From positions 1 to 29,079 of the IMG/VR virus record IMGVR_UViG_3300035016_000045: a stretch of DNA of 29,079 nucleotides. The stretch is one strand, 5' to 3'. The position numbers were made by a program, and so were the translations under genes. The DNA comes from a virus. The notes under the pieces were generated by a model that saw nothing but the letters and a program-made list of their open reading frames with translations, searched no databases and was not told the DNA's origin. Below, piece by piece: positions 22,544-28,953 of this stretch (positions within the stretch are counted from its first letter, which is position 1; every line of letters begins with the position of its first letter).

Positions 22544-24336
22544 CAGAACATTCCACCGGCGACTTTAAGGAAGTCGTCGAGGTCAGTGCCTGCCTCGGTC
22601 GCTCCTGCCACGGCCGGAGCAATGGCATTGATCAAGGCGTCGATGCCGTCGATCTTGTTCGGGCTCATCTTGCTTTCCTTGATCGGGAGAATGGTCTCGT
22701 CTCGCCGGCGGTCGACCACGACATTCGAGGCCATCCAGGTCATCACCGGATTGCCATCATGGCGAAGCCGAGCTGGCCCTGCCTTGACGCGGGCTTCCAG
22801 TTCCTTCGCCGGGTCGGTGACCGCAGAGGCCTTCTTGTGAAGGATTTCGGCCAGCGTCCGCTCGCCGTCGCTGTGCTTTTCGTTCAGCCGCACCGCCATG
22901 GCCTGCGCAGCGGCGAACTGATCGAAGGTGATGCGCCGCACTTCCAGATCTGCAATCCACGTCTCGATCTGTTCCTCGATGACATTGTGGTCGATCCAGT
23001 CGCCGGGTGTCAGTTGCAGGTGGTTCTGCGCCACCCACGACCGATAAGGCGCCGGGCCTTTGCCCTCGGCATGATCCGGCTCTTGCAGAACCGCCTCCGG
23101 CAGCCAGAACATCGGCTTGAAGATCAGCCGGTCTCTTTCGTCGAACGCCGCCAGCACCAGCGCCGCTATATCGTCCTTGTCTGCCAGGTCGCCGCCGATC
23201 CAGCAGTCGAGCCCTCTGAACGCTTCCCAGCTCAGCGCCGGGTCTGCGCACTGGTTCCAGCGCACGATGTTCAGCCAGGCCGAGTGCGCATTGAGCCAGA
23301 CGTTGAGGTTCTTTGTCTGGAAGTTGCCCAGGCTGCCAGGCGAGGCCCGCGCATCCTTGGCGTCATCCCGCAGCGATTTCAGCGTCGGCGTCACCCCCAG
23401 CATGGGGTTGGCCTTGATCCACACCTTCTCGTCGAACGGATCGTCAGCTGGCACGAGAATCTTGCCGGCCTCGTCGAGCACCGCCTCGTCCAGGGTGAAG
23501 ATGATGCCGAAGTAATGGTCGGCCTCGAAGACCTCTTCCAGCACCTTGGTCAGGTAGGTGCGTTGCTCATAGCAGACGCCGTTCGTATTGAAGCCCGCCG
23601 TGGTGATGATCCACATCAGCGGATTGGAGCGGGCGCCGAACGCAGACTTGATGACGTCGAACAGGCCGCGGTCCTTGTGGGCATGCAGCTCGTCGAGGAT
23701 CCCGACGTGCGGGTTGTGCCCGTCCTGCGTCGAGCCCTTCGCGTTGATCGGCTGCACATAGCCGTCGTTGTCCGCGCAGGTGATAGACTTCGACCAGGGC
23801 GTGACACCAAACGCTTGCTGAAGGTCCGGACTGCGCCGCACCATCTTCTGCATCGGGTTGAAGACCTTGCCAGCCTGGGCGCCGGTCGTGGCGCCGATGA
23901 TCACTTGCGGCCCCACCTCGTTCTCACAGGTCAGGCAGTAGAGCCCGACGCCGGCAGTCAGTGTGGACTTGGCACCCTTACGGGCCATCTCGATGTAGGC
24001 GTAACTGAAGCGCCGCTTGCCATCATCCCGGCGCCGCCATCCGAAGATGGTGGTCAGAATGAATATCTGCGCCGGCTCGAGGAACAACGTTGCCGTCTTC
24101 CACTGGCCCTCTACGTGCGGCAACTTCTCAATGAAATCGCAGACGTCATCGCCATGCCAGCGGTCGTAGTAGAAGCCCCACTTCTTCGGCTTCTTCAGGT
24201 CCCGGAGATGGCGTTTGCAGGCCAGCTTGACCCACTGGCACGCCACGACCTTGCCGGCGACCACGTCCTTTGCCCACTGGAACGCAATGCCGGTATAGTC
24301 CCGGGCACCGTGCCAGCCCTTAGCCGCGCTTGCCAT
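22543..24336 (-). CDS. terL: Large terminase subunit
   Basis: The DNA packaging motor: an ATPase and a headful or cos nuclease. From the ATG at 24336 it has 597 residues. The ATPase has a Walker-A-like RKGAKST at about 119-125 (preceded by SYAYIEMA) and the acidic strand HVGILDELHAHKD as Walker B. The nuclease part has DCWIGGDLADKDD, the central RRITFDQFAAAQAM, and NKIDGIDALINAIAP near the end, giving conserved acidic residues. A TTG at 24384 could extend the protein by 16 residues. It overlaps the small terminase by 17 bp. It is the most conserved gene of the module and the best phylogenetic marker here. Confidence 0.95.
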   Translation of the reverse strand: MASAAKGWHGARDYTGIAFQWAKDVVAGKVVACQWVKLACKRHLRDLKKPKKWGFYYDRWHGDDVCDFIEKLPHVEGQWKTATLFLEPAQIFILTTIFGWRRRDDGKRRFSYAYIEMARKGAKSTLTAGVGLYCLTCENEVGPQVIIGATTGAQAGKVFNPMQKMVRRSPDLQQAFGVTPWSKSITCADNDGYVQPINAKGSTQDGHNPHVGILDELHAHKDRGLFDVIKSAFGARSNPLMWIITTAGFNTNGVCYEQRTYLTKVLEEVFEADHYFGIIFTLDEAVLDEAGKILVPADDPFDEKVWIKANPMLGVTPTLKSLRDDAKDARASPGSLGNFQTKNLNVWLNAHSAWLNIVRWNQCADPALSWEAFRGLDCWIGGDLADKDDIAALVLAAFDERDRLIFKPMFWLPEAVLQEPDHAEGKGPAPYRSWVAQNHLQLTPGDWIDHNVIEEQIETWIADLEVRRITFDQFAAAQAMAVRLNEKHSDGERTLAEILHKKASAVTDPAKELEARVKAGPARLRHDGNPVMTWMASNVVVDRRRDETILPIKESKMSPNKIDGIDALINAIAPAVAGATEAGTDLDDFLKVAGGMF

Positions 24337-24721
24337 TCCGCCCAAAAACGTTGCCTGGCTTCCCTCCGTCCGGGGCGATGCCAACGCGGCTGCGGGCGCC
24401 GCCTATGCCGAGCACTTCCTGCATCTTGCGCACCTCAGCGAACGCCGCGATCGGTGGCGTCTCGGCCGCGCGTATTGCCTTCACGATGGCGCCCTGCAGC
24501 GAGCAGTAGTTGGCGAACAGCGTGCTGTCCGATTCCGTCGCCAGCTTCACCCGGCCGATATCGTCGAGCCACACCTCGCCCGCCTCACTGGTCAGCCAGT
24601 CCGGGCGCTGCGGCGTCGACATTGGTTCTATGATCTGCACCCGACCACCATCGCGGACAGGTTGATATGTACCCTTCGCCTTCTTCTCTGAAGGCAACTG
24701 GCGCTTGGGTCCTGGCTGCAT
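24320..24721 (-). CDS. terS: P27-family small terminase subunit
   Basis: A 133-residue protein starting at the ATG at 24721, with AAGGA six bases upstream; a longer frame to 25039 would overlap a plus-strand gene and carries no conserved sequence. The family pattern is RPDWLTSEAGEVWLDDIGRVKLATESDSTLFANYCSLQGAIVKAIRAAE, then the helical FAEVRKMQEVLGIGGARSRVGI. It recognises phage DNA and delivers it to the large subunit. The N-terminus is basic (GPKRQLPSEKKAKG). It is separated from the HNH gene, with which it is normally adjacent, by two plus-strand genes. Confidence 0.9.
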   Translation of the reverse strand: MQPGPKRQLPSEKKAKGTYQPVRDGGRVQIIEPMSTPQRPDWLTSEAGEVWLDDIGRVKLATESDSTLFANYCSLQGAIVKAIRAAETPPIAAFAEVRKMQEVLGIGGARSRVGIAPDGGKPGNVFGRNGKRG

Positions 24722-24757
24722 TAGTGATCCTTGGGGTAACAGCGAGGAGGACAACAC

Positions 24758-25006
24758 ATGGCCAAGTATGATCCGTTGAAGACTCACCTGCTGAAGCAGG
24801 ATGCTACTGAACTGGTGCTCTCGTTTGCGGACATAGAGGCGGTGATCGACAGCACGCTGCCTGAGTCGGCGGAGCGCCCACAGTTCTGGGCCAACATGGC
24901 CAACGACGTCGGACACGTGCAACGCGAGGCATGGCGAAGCGCCGGCTACAACGCGTTCCTGATGGCTGGCGAACGTCGCGTTCGGTTCGTGCGGCACGCC
25001 AGGTAG
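24758..25006 (+). CDS. DUF7662-like small protein
   Basis: An 82-residue protein with the pattern MAKYDPLKTHLLKQ, VLSFADIEAVIDSTLPESA and AGYNAFLMAGERRVRFVR, which resembles the DUF7662 family of small alpha-beta proteins of unknown function. The ATG has GAGGAGG seven bases before it, a very strong site. It is divergent from the small terminase gene, with 36 bp between starts, so its promoter is either in that gap or inside the terminase gene. It interrupts the late operon and is likely cargo. A DNA- or nucleotide-binding function has been suggested for look-alikes only by shape, so none is claimed. Confidence 0.76.
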   Translation: MAKYDPLKTHLLKQDATELVLSFADIEAVIDSTLPESAERPQFWANMANDVGHVQREAWRSAGYNAFLMAGERRVRFVRHAR

Positions 25007-25133
25007 AAAATCGTCTCGCTGCCGAAGTTCAATTTGCACGCGGCTATTTTTGACTGGGTCGCCGGTCTAGAGCCCGTTACCCTCTGGACTTTCTGCCCAC
25101 CCTCCCCTGATCTACTCACCAGGGGGATTGCCT

Positions 25134-25880
25134 ATGCTGATCGACACGTCCGCTATTGAACTCGCCAATGAGCATTTCCTGACTGCTGACCAAGATTCCA
25201 TGCAGAACGTGGAATTCGCCAACCTCAGTGCGGCCCTGCTTCGGAGTGTTGTTCACCTCAACCTCGACAGCAACGATGAGGTAGCGATGCGTAGGCTAGG
25301 CGTGCGGGTGATCAATGCGGGAGGAGCTTGTGGCGCATTAGTTTTGGCAGGCTTCTATGAGCCGGCTGCTGCTCAGATAAGAGACATCATCGAGGTCGGT
25401 TGGCTCATCGACCTATTCAGTCGCAAGCCCAAGGAGATAAACCGTTGGCGGGTATGCGGGATCGACGCCCGCCGCCGTAACTTCTCGGCATATGAGGTCC
25501 GCAAGGCGTTGAACAAGCTAGACGCAGAGGAGCACCCCCGCCTTAGGGATCCTCGCAACTTTCGCGATCTACGGGACGAGTACTACCAGCTGTTCAGCCG
25601 GTATGGCACGCATGCGGACCCAGACCACATCGACCTATCGTCACCCGGACGAATGACACAAACGGGGCCGTTCTCAGACGAGACGCGTGCGAAAGCTTTC
25701 AGCGTAGAGCTTGCTCGCTATCTCGCGCCGCCTGCACTCTACCTGGCCGCGTGGGCGGGCAAACTCGACCATCTGCCTCGTGACGCCGATGCAGCTGCAT
25801 ATCAGGCTGCGTTTGTCGCCTTCCTCGACGCCTTGGATCGATGGAAGCTTTCGCCGGCAGGGCAATCAGCTCCCGTGTGA
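25134..25880 (+). CDS. Hypothetical mostly helical protein
   Basis: A 248-residue protein from the ATG at 25134 (MLIDTSAIELANEHFL), which has AGGGGG seven bases upstream; a TTG at 25128 is too close to that site. It is helical with conserved-looking segments: GFYEPAAAQIRDIIEVGWLIDLFSRKPKEINRW, DLRDEYYQLFSRYGTHADPDHIDL, and a hydrophobic patch APPALYLAAWAGKL. No membrane helix or signal is present. The character resembles the large group of unassigned DUF5677-like helical proteins, but I cannot confirm that. It follows the DUF7662-like gene by 127 bp and converges on HNH, overlapping its end by 15 bp. Likely accessory cargo. Confidence 0.7.
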   Translation: MLIDTSAIELANEHFLTADQDSMQNVEFANLSAALLRSVVHLNLDSNDEVAMRRLGVRVINAGGACGALVLAGFYEPAAAQIRDIIEVGWLIDLFSRKPKEINRWRVCGIDARRRNFSAYEVRKALNKLDAEEHPRLRDPRNFRDLRDEYYQLFSRYGTHADPDHIDLSSPGRMTQTGPFSDETRAKAFSVELARYLAPPALYLAAWAGKLDHLPRDADAAAYQAAFVAFLDALDRWKLSPAGQSAPV

Positions 25881-26204
25881 TTCCTCCTGCTGCTTGACCC
25901 GTGAGTGGCAGCGCCATGGTGCTTGATCGCACAGCGACTGCAGCTCGCCGTTCCAGAACAGGTCCTCATCACCGCGATGGGGCTCGACATGATCCGCAAC
26001 CGTGGCTGCCGTGATCCTGCCTTCTCGCAGGCAGTAGGCGCACAGGGGTTCGTCGAGTAGCTGCTGCCGACGCCGGCGCTGCCAAGCGGCGGTCTTGTAC
26101 CAGCGTCGCCAGGGTCGCTGGTCCCTGCGGTCGTCATAGACCCGTCGCTGCTGGGCTCGTGTCTGCTGGCCTGCCGGCTTCTGCTGAGGTGGCTTGCTGG
26201 GCAT
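25866..26204 (-). CDS. HNH endonuclease of the packaging module
   Basis: A 112-residue protein with an HNH domain: Cys55 and Cys58 in LCAYCLREG, the ADHVEPHRGDEDLFWNGELQSLC core with Asp71-His72, His76 and Asn85, then Cys92 and Cys99-His100. The spacing between the last two cysteines is six residues rather than the usual two, an oddity that may change zinc binding. Such nucleases sit beside terminase genes in many HK97-type phages and help terminase to cut concatemers. The N-terminus is basic and disordered (KPPQQKPAGQQTRAQQRR). The ATG at 26204 has TGGAG seven bases upstream. Confidence 0.9.
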   Translation of the reverse strand: MPSKPPQQKPAGQQTRAQQRRVYDDRRDQRPWRRWYKTAAWQRRRRQQLLDEPLCAYCLREGRITAATVADHVEPHRGDEDLFWNGELQSLCDQAPWRCHSRVKQQEESHGS

Positions 26205-26271
26205 CAGTGGCTCCAGTAAATAACCAAGTGCTCCTTTGTCAGATGCAAGGGGGGCTTAAAGGGGAATGGAA

Positions 26272-26556
26272 ATGGCCGTCTATTTGGTTACGTGGGACTT
26301 GAACCGCGCGCAGCCGGACTACAACAGCGCCCGACAAAGACTTGTGGATCATCTTTCTAGGTACGAACACGTCAGAGATAGCGGGCTGGATTCTGTTTGG
26401 TTTATCAGCTCCGCAGCGACGGCCGATTCTCTTGATGCCGCTATTCGCAAACACATGGATAACAATGATCGGCTCATTGTCACGAAGCTTGTCAGCGGAC
26501 AGCATCAGGGTTGGCTAGATCCAGAGGTTTGGAAGTGGATCTATGCTCGGGTGTGA
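26272..26556 (+). CDS. Standalone Cas2-like (SinR-type) protein
   Basis: A 94-residue protein from the ATG at 26272, with AAGGGG seven bases before it. The N-terminal strand MAVYLVTWDLNR holds an Asp at position 9, followed by a long helix (SARQRLVDHLSRYEHV), the strand LDSVWFISS, the helix SLDAAIRKHMDNND and the strand RLIVTKL. This is the ferredoxin-like layout of Cas2 and of the SinR-like and VapD-like relatives that occur outside CRISPR loci. No Cas1, repeat array or other cas gene is in the window. It faces away from the HNH gene, with 67 bp between the starts. Function is unknown; RNA or DNA cleavage is possible but not shown. Confidence 0.72.
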   Translation: MAVYLVTWDLNRAQPDYNSARQRLVDHLSRYEHVRDSGLDSVWFISSAATADSLDAAIRKHMDNNDRLIVTKLVSGQHQGWLDPEVWKWIYARV

Positions 26557-26618
26557 GAGGGGGGATACCGTTCATGATGCGCCTCCTTCAGCAGCGGTCC
26601 TGAGACTCCGGTGTGGAC

Positions 26619-27056
26619 ATGTTGAATTGGTTGAAAGAACAGACTGAACTCTACGAACTCAACCGCTCCTTACGCCTGACCTCGGCGGCTTTTGCCAAAG
26701 AAAGAGCAGCTGGCAAGGCGGCTGGTCTCCCGGGATATGAACTCGCGCAAATTGAATACGAGGAGCATCTAGAGACGGCGCTCTATTATGATGAGATTGA
26801 GTGGATCAAGACCAAGCGGCTTATTCGAACTGCTGTTCGCTACTCCGTGCCGATCCCTACCCGAGCTGAAGGCGAGGATTGGGAACAGTCCCGCCACCTC
26901 GGTCACTGGCTACTGACGCCAGTTGGCGCCACCAAGCTCCGGCGTGAAGTAGCGGTCGAGGTCGACATCAGGCAAAAGCCTTGGCTTAACTGGCTAGCTG
27001 TAGCCATCAGCGCTGCGAGTCTCGTGGTTGCCCTCTTTGCACTTGGCTCGGCCTAG
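26619..27056 (+). CDS. Hypothetical tail-anchored helical protein
   Basis: A 145-residue protein read from the ATG at 26619 (a GTG lies six bases earlier). It has a charged helical body (NWLKEQTELYELNRSLRLTSAAFAKERAAGKAAG, then EYEEHLETALYYDEIEWIKTKRLIR), a middle part with HWLLTPVGATKLRREV, and one C-terminal hydrophobic helix (LNWLAVAISAASLVVALFALG) with almost no residues after it. That is the shape of a tail-anchored inner-membrane protein. I do not recognise a family. It is the second gene of the plus-strand block and likely accessory. The ribosome binding site is weak. Confidence 0.62.
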   Translation: MLNWLKEQTELYELNRSLRLTSAAFAKERAAGKAAGLPGYELAQIEYEEHLETALYYDEIEWIKTKRLIRTAVRYSVPIPTRAEGEDWEQSRHLGHWLLTPVGATKLRREVAVEVDIRQKPWLNWLAVAISAASLVVALFALGSA

Positions 27057-27123
27057 CCGCCACATCATGCCCACATTGTGGATTCAGCCTCGCTCGTGTC
27101 GACTCACACCCGAGGGGACGGTC

Positions 27124-27801
27124 ATGGCTAGCAAACCAAAAGCGGAAATTACGGCGGAACAGCAGGAAGCCCGCCTCGAAACACAAAGGCGATACCGAGC
27201 CCGGAAGAGGCAGGAAGACCCCGAAACTTTTTACGCGAAGAACCAGGCTGTTGCCGCTCGATACTGGGAGCGGCACAGAGAGCGCCTGAATACGTACTAT
27301 CGAGAACGCGAAAGAGAACGACGGGCGTTCGCTACCCCAGAACAGCTTCTGGAACTTAGTGCGAAAGCGAAAGAACGGTATCACCGCAATAAAGATGCCG
27401 ACCCCGAAGGTTTCCTGCAGCACCAAAACGAGCGTCAGAGGTTGGCTCGATCAGTGAAGATGGCCAAGGACCCCGAGCAGGTTCATGCTGCCGAGCGGCG
27501 GCGCGATCGCGGCAGTTCCCCTCTCAAGGATGCGACAGGACGCAAGCTCTACGCGGATTTGCGGCGGGCGGTGCCGACTACTTGGGCCAGACAGGATCGC
27601 GACGAGGTCATCGGTATGGTGTTGATGGCTGTGTCTGATGGAACCGTGCGCGTCAAAGACGCCGTCGGAGCCATCAAGAGGTACACGACCCAAAACAACC
27701 GAGATTACGACACGTTCAAGAGCGTTTCCCTTGATGCTCTCCACCCCGAGACTGGCAAAGCCTGGATCGACAATCTCGACAGCGAAACGCCGCACTTCTG
27801 A
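27124..27801 (+). CDS. Basic protein with possible sigma-like C-terminal part
   Basis: A 225-residue protein from the ATG at 27124, with GAGGGG six bases upstream. The N-terminal two thirds are highly charged and helical, with repeats of the type RYRARKRQEDPETFY, RYWERHRERLN and RYHRNKDADPEGFL, each placing an aromatic residue with Arg/Glu pairs. The last 80 residues differ: KLYADLRRAVPTTWARQDRDEVIGMVLMAVSDGT, then AVGAIKRYTTQNNRDYD and SVSLDAL. This part recalls phage proteins related to sigma-70 region 2, but only by pattern. It may bind DNA or RNA. It is the third gene of the plus-strand block, 67 bp after the tail-anchored gene. Confidence 0.66.
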   Translation: MASKPKAEITAEQQEARLETQRRYRARKRQEDPETFYAKNQAVAARYWERHRERLNTYYRERERERRAFATPEQLLELSAKAKERYHRNKDADPEGFLQHQNERQRLARSVKMAKDPEQVHAAERRRDRGSSPLKDATGRKLYADLRRAVPTTWARQDRDEVIGMVLMAVSDGTVRVKDAVGAIKRYTTQNNRDYDTFKSVSLDALHPETGKAWIDNLDSETPHF

Positions 27802-27897
27802 GGTAGCCGCCGCTGCCATATCCGTCTCTATGTGGCACCATTTGCCGCGCCCTCCCGTTGTGCCGTCAGACTGCCCACGAACAACTGGAGAGGTCAC

Positions 27898-28092
27898 ATG
27901 GAGAAGATCATCAACACCTATGAAGCCACCGCATCGGGAGGAGCCTCGGTGACCGTCTATGAGATCGAGGAGAACGGCATCAAACGCATGCAGCTTTCAG
28001 ACGGCCGGCCGCTCAAGATGGTCGGTGACCGTGAATTCAAGATCGAGGGCACCGACGAGGTGTTCCTGCTGGACCGGCCTTACTCGCTTTGA
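27898..28092 (+). CDS. Small hypothetical protein
   Basis: A 64-residue protein from the ATG at 27898, with GGAGAGG four to five bases upstream; the longer reading from 27832 has no support. It is beta-rich (EATASGGASVTVYEIEENGIKRMQLSDGRPLKMVGDREFKIEGTDEVFLL), with no membrane segment or cysteines. I do not recognise a family. It is the last gene of the plus-strand block and converges on the nusG-like gene, separated by the 28127-28148 hairpin. Codon pattern and ribosome binding site favour a real gene. Confidence 0.68.
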   Translation: MEKIINTYEATASGGASVTVYEIEENGIKRMQLSDGRPLKMVGDREFKIEGTDEVFLLDRPYSL

Positions 28093-28126
28093 ACAAGAGT
28101 GGCAGCGGCCGGCCACCACAATGCAA

Positions 28127-28148
28127 AAGGCCCGCCGAAGCGAGCCTT
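28127..28148 (-). terminator. Terminator after the nusG-like gene
   Basis: The minus strand reads AAGGCTCGC-TTCG-GCGGGCCTT, a 9-bp stem with one mismatch, then TTTTGC. It has the same UUCG loop and GC core as the hairpins before the endolysin and connector genes. It lies about 115 bases beyond the nusG-like stop and between convergent genes, so it would end the nusG-like transcript. On the plus strand there is no U-run. Confidence 0.7.
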
Positions 28149-28264
28149 GGAATTCTGGTCGTGATACTGGCGTTCGGCGTCTCTGCGCCCGGGTCTCTCG
28201 CGGCTCGGGTTTCGCGGTGCTGCCACCGGCCTGCCAACGGATCAGAGATCATCCTCCTGCGAAT

Positions 28265-28852
28265 CTACGCGACCCGGGACATACTTTCAAGCGCCATCGG
28301 CATTTCGCGTTCGGTGTTGAACAGCTTCAGGACGATCGTTGCCATGGTGCCATTGATCTCTATCACGCGGACCTGATGGTCGCGGAACGGGCCTTCGAGG
28401 ATCTCGACATTGTCGCCGACGCCGAACTCTTCCCGGGTGCGCATATGACGCTGCTCGGGTGGCGCTCGCAGTGAGCCGTTCGAATATACAGGAGCGAACT
28501 TGGCGAAGGCGTCTCGGTGCGCTTTGTGCGGCCGGCCTTTGTGCCCGATGACGCCCAGGATCAGCGGGAAGTCACCCAGCCAATACCAAGGCGGCATCGT
28601 TCCTTCGGGGAAGCCCGCGAACAGGTGGCGAGGGACGACGGGAAACGCCATCTCTTCCTTGAGCTTCCGGCTCTTGGTGTAACGGTTCGTCGACCGCCAG
28701 CGCGTCTCAGTGGGAATGAAAGTCGCAATTCCCCGACGGCGCAGGATATGCGCGCAGGTGTATTCCTTTTGCGGGGCTGTGACGAACGCGTACCAGTCGA
28801 GCTTTACGTCGACGGTGGTCACCAAATCCTTGGTGACGATGAGCTTGGACAT
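28265..28852 (-). CDS. NusG-like transcription elongation/antitermination factor
   Basis: A 195-residue NusG paralogue. Residues 19-115 form the NGN domain (DWYAFVTAPQKEYTCAHILRRRGIATFIPTETRW), including PVVPRHLFAGFP, which contacts RNA polymerase. The stretch 143-170 is the KOW motif (FGVGDNVEILEGPFRDHQVRVIEING). The final strand is IVLKLFNTEREMPMALESMSRV. NusG paralogues such as RfaH change elongation or termination at selected operons. The ATG at 28852 is preferred over 28984 because the longer frame adds unconserved sequence and the chosen one has GAGAGG seven bases upstream. It heads the minus-strand late region, beside an IS5 fragment. It is not the housekeeping nusG, which sits with secE and ribosomal genes. 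A role in late phage transcription is inference. Confidence 0.85.
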   Translation of the reverse strand: MSKLIVTKDLVTTVDVKLDWYAFVTAPQKEYTCAHILRRRGIATFIPTETRWRSTNRYTKSRKLKEEMAFPVVPRHLFAGFPEGTMPPWYWLGDFPLILGVIGHKGRPHKAHRDAFAKFAPVYSNGSLRAPPEQRHMRTREEFGVGDNVEILEGPFRDHQVRVIEINGTMATIVLKLFNTEREMPMALESMSRVA

Positions 28853-28856
28853 AGAT

Positions 28857-28880
28857 CGACCTCTCGGATGGGAGAGGTCG
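28857..28880 (-). promoter_or_regulatory. Hairpin that covers the nusG-like ribosome binding site
   Basis: Perfect 9-base inverted repeat: CGACCTCTC and GAGAGGTCG with the 6-base spacer CCATCC on the minus strand. The 3' arm contains the GAGAGG ribosome binding site, and the ATG follows four bases after it. In RNA the site would be paired, which suggests translational control; as DNA it could equally be an operator. Confidence 0.6.
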
Positions 28881-28902
28881 GGCAGGCTGGTGTGACGTTC
28901 AC

Positions 28903-28930
28903 ATCTTACATTTGGCTGTGCGCGGCACAA
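28903..28930 (-). promoter_or_regulatory. Possible promoter of the nusG-like gene
   Basis: On the minus strand TTGTGC (28925-28930) and TAAGAT (28903-28908) are 16 bp apart, a weak but reasonable match to a sigma-70-type promoter for this class. A short palindrome TGTGA-N3-TCACA lies just downstream at 28891-28903 and might be an operator. The match is not strong. Confidence 0.32.
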
Positions 28931-28953
28931 GTCCTTGCAAGGAGCACTGAACA

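Noticed and set aside
22759-24633. A long open frame of about 620 codons on the plus strand opposite the large terminase gene
   Set aside because: It is an antisense shadow produced by high GC content; the minus-strand terminase has clear motifs and coupled neighbours.
26272-26556. CRISPR system suggested by the Cas2-like protein
   Set aside because: No direct repeats with spacers, no Cas1 and no effector gene are present in the window.
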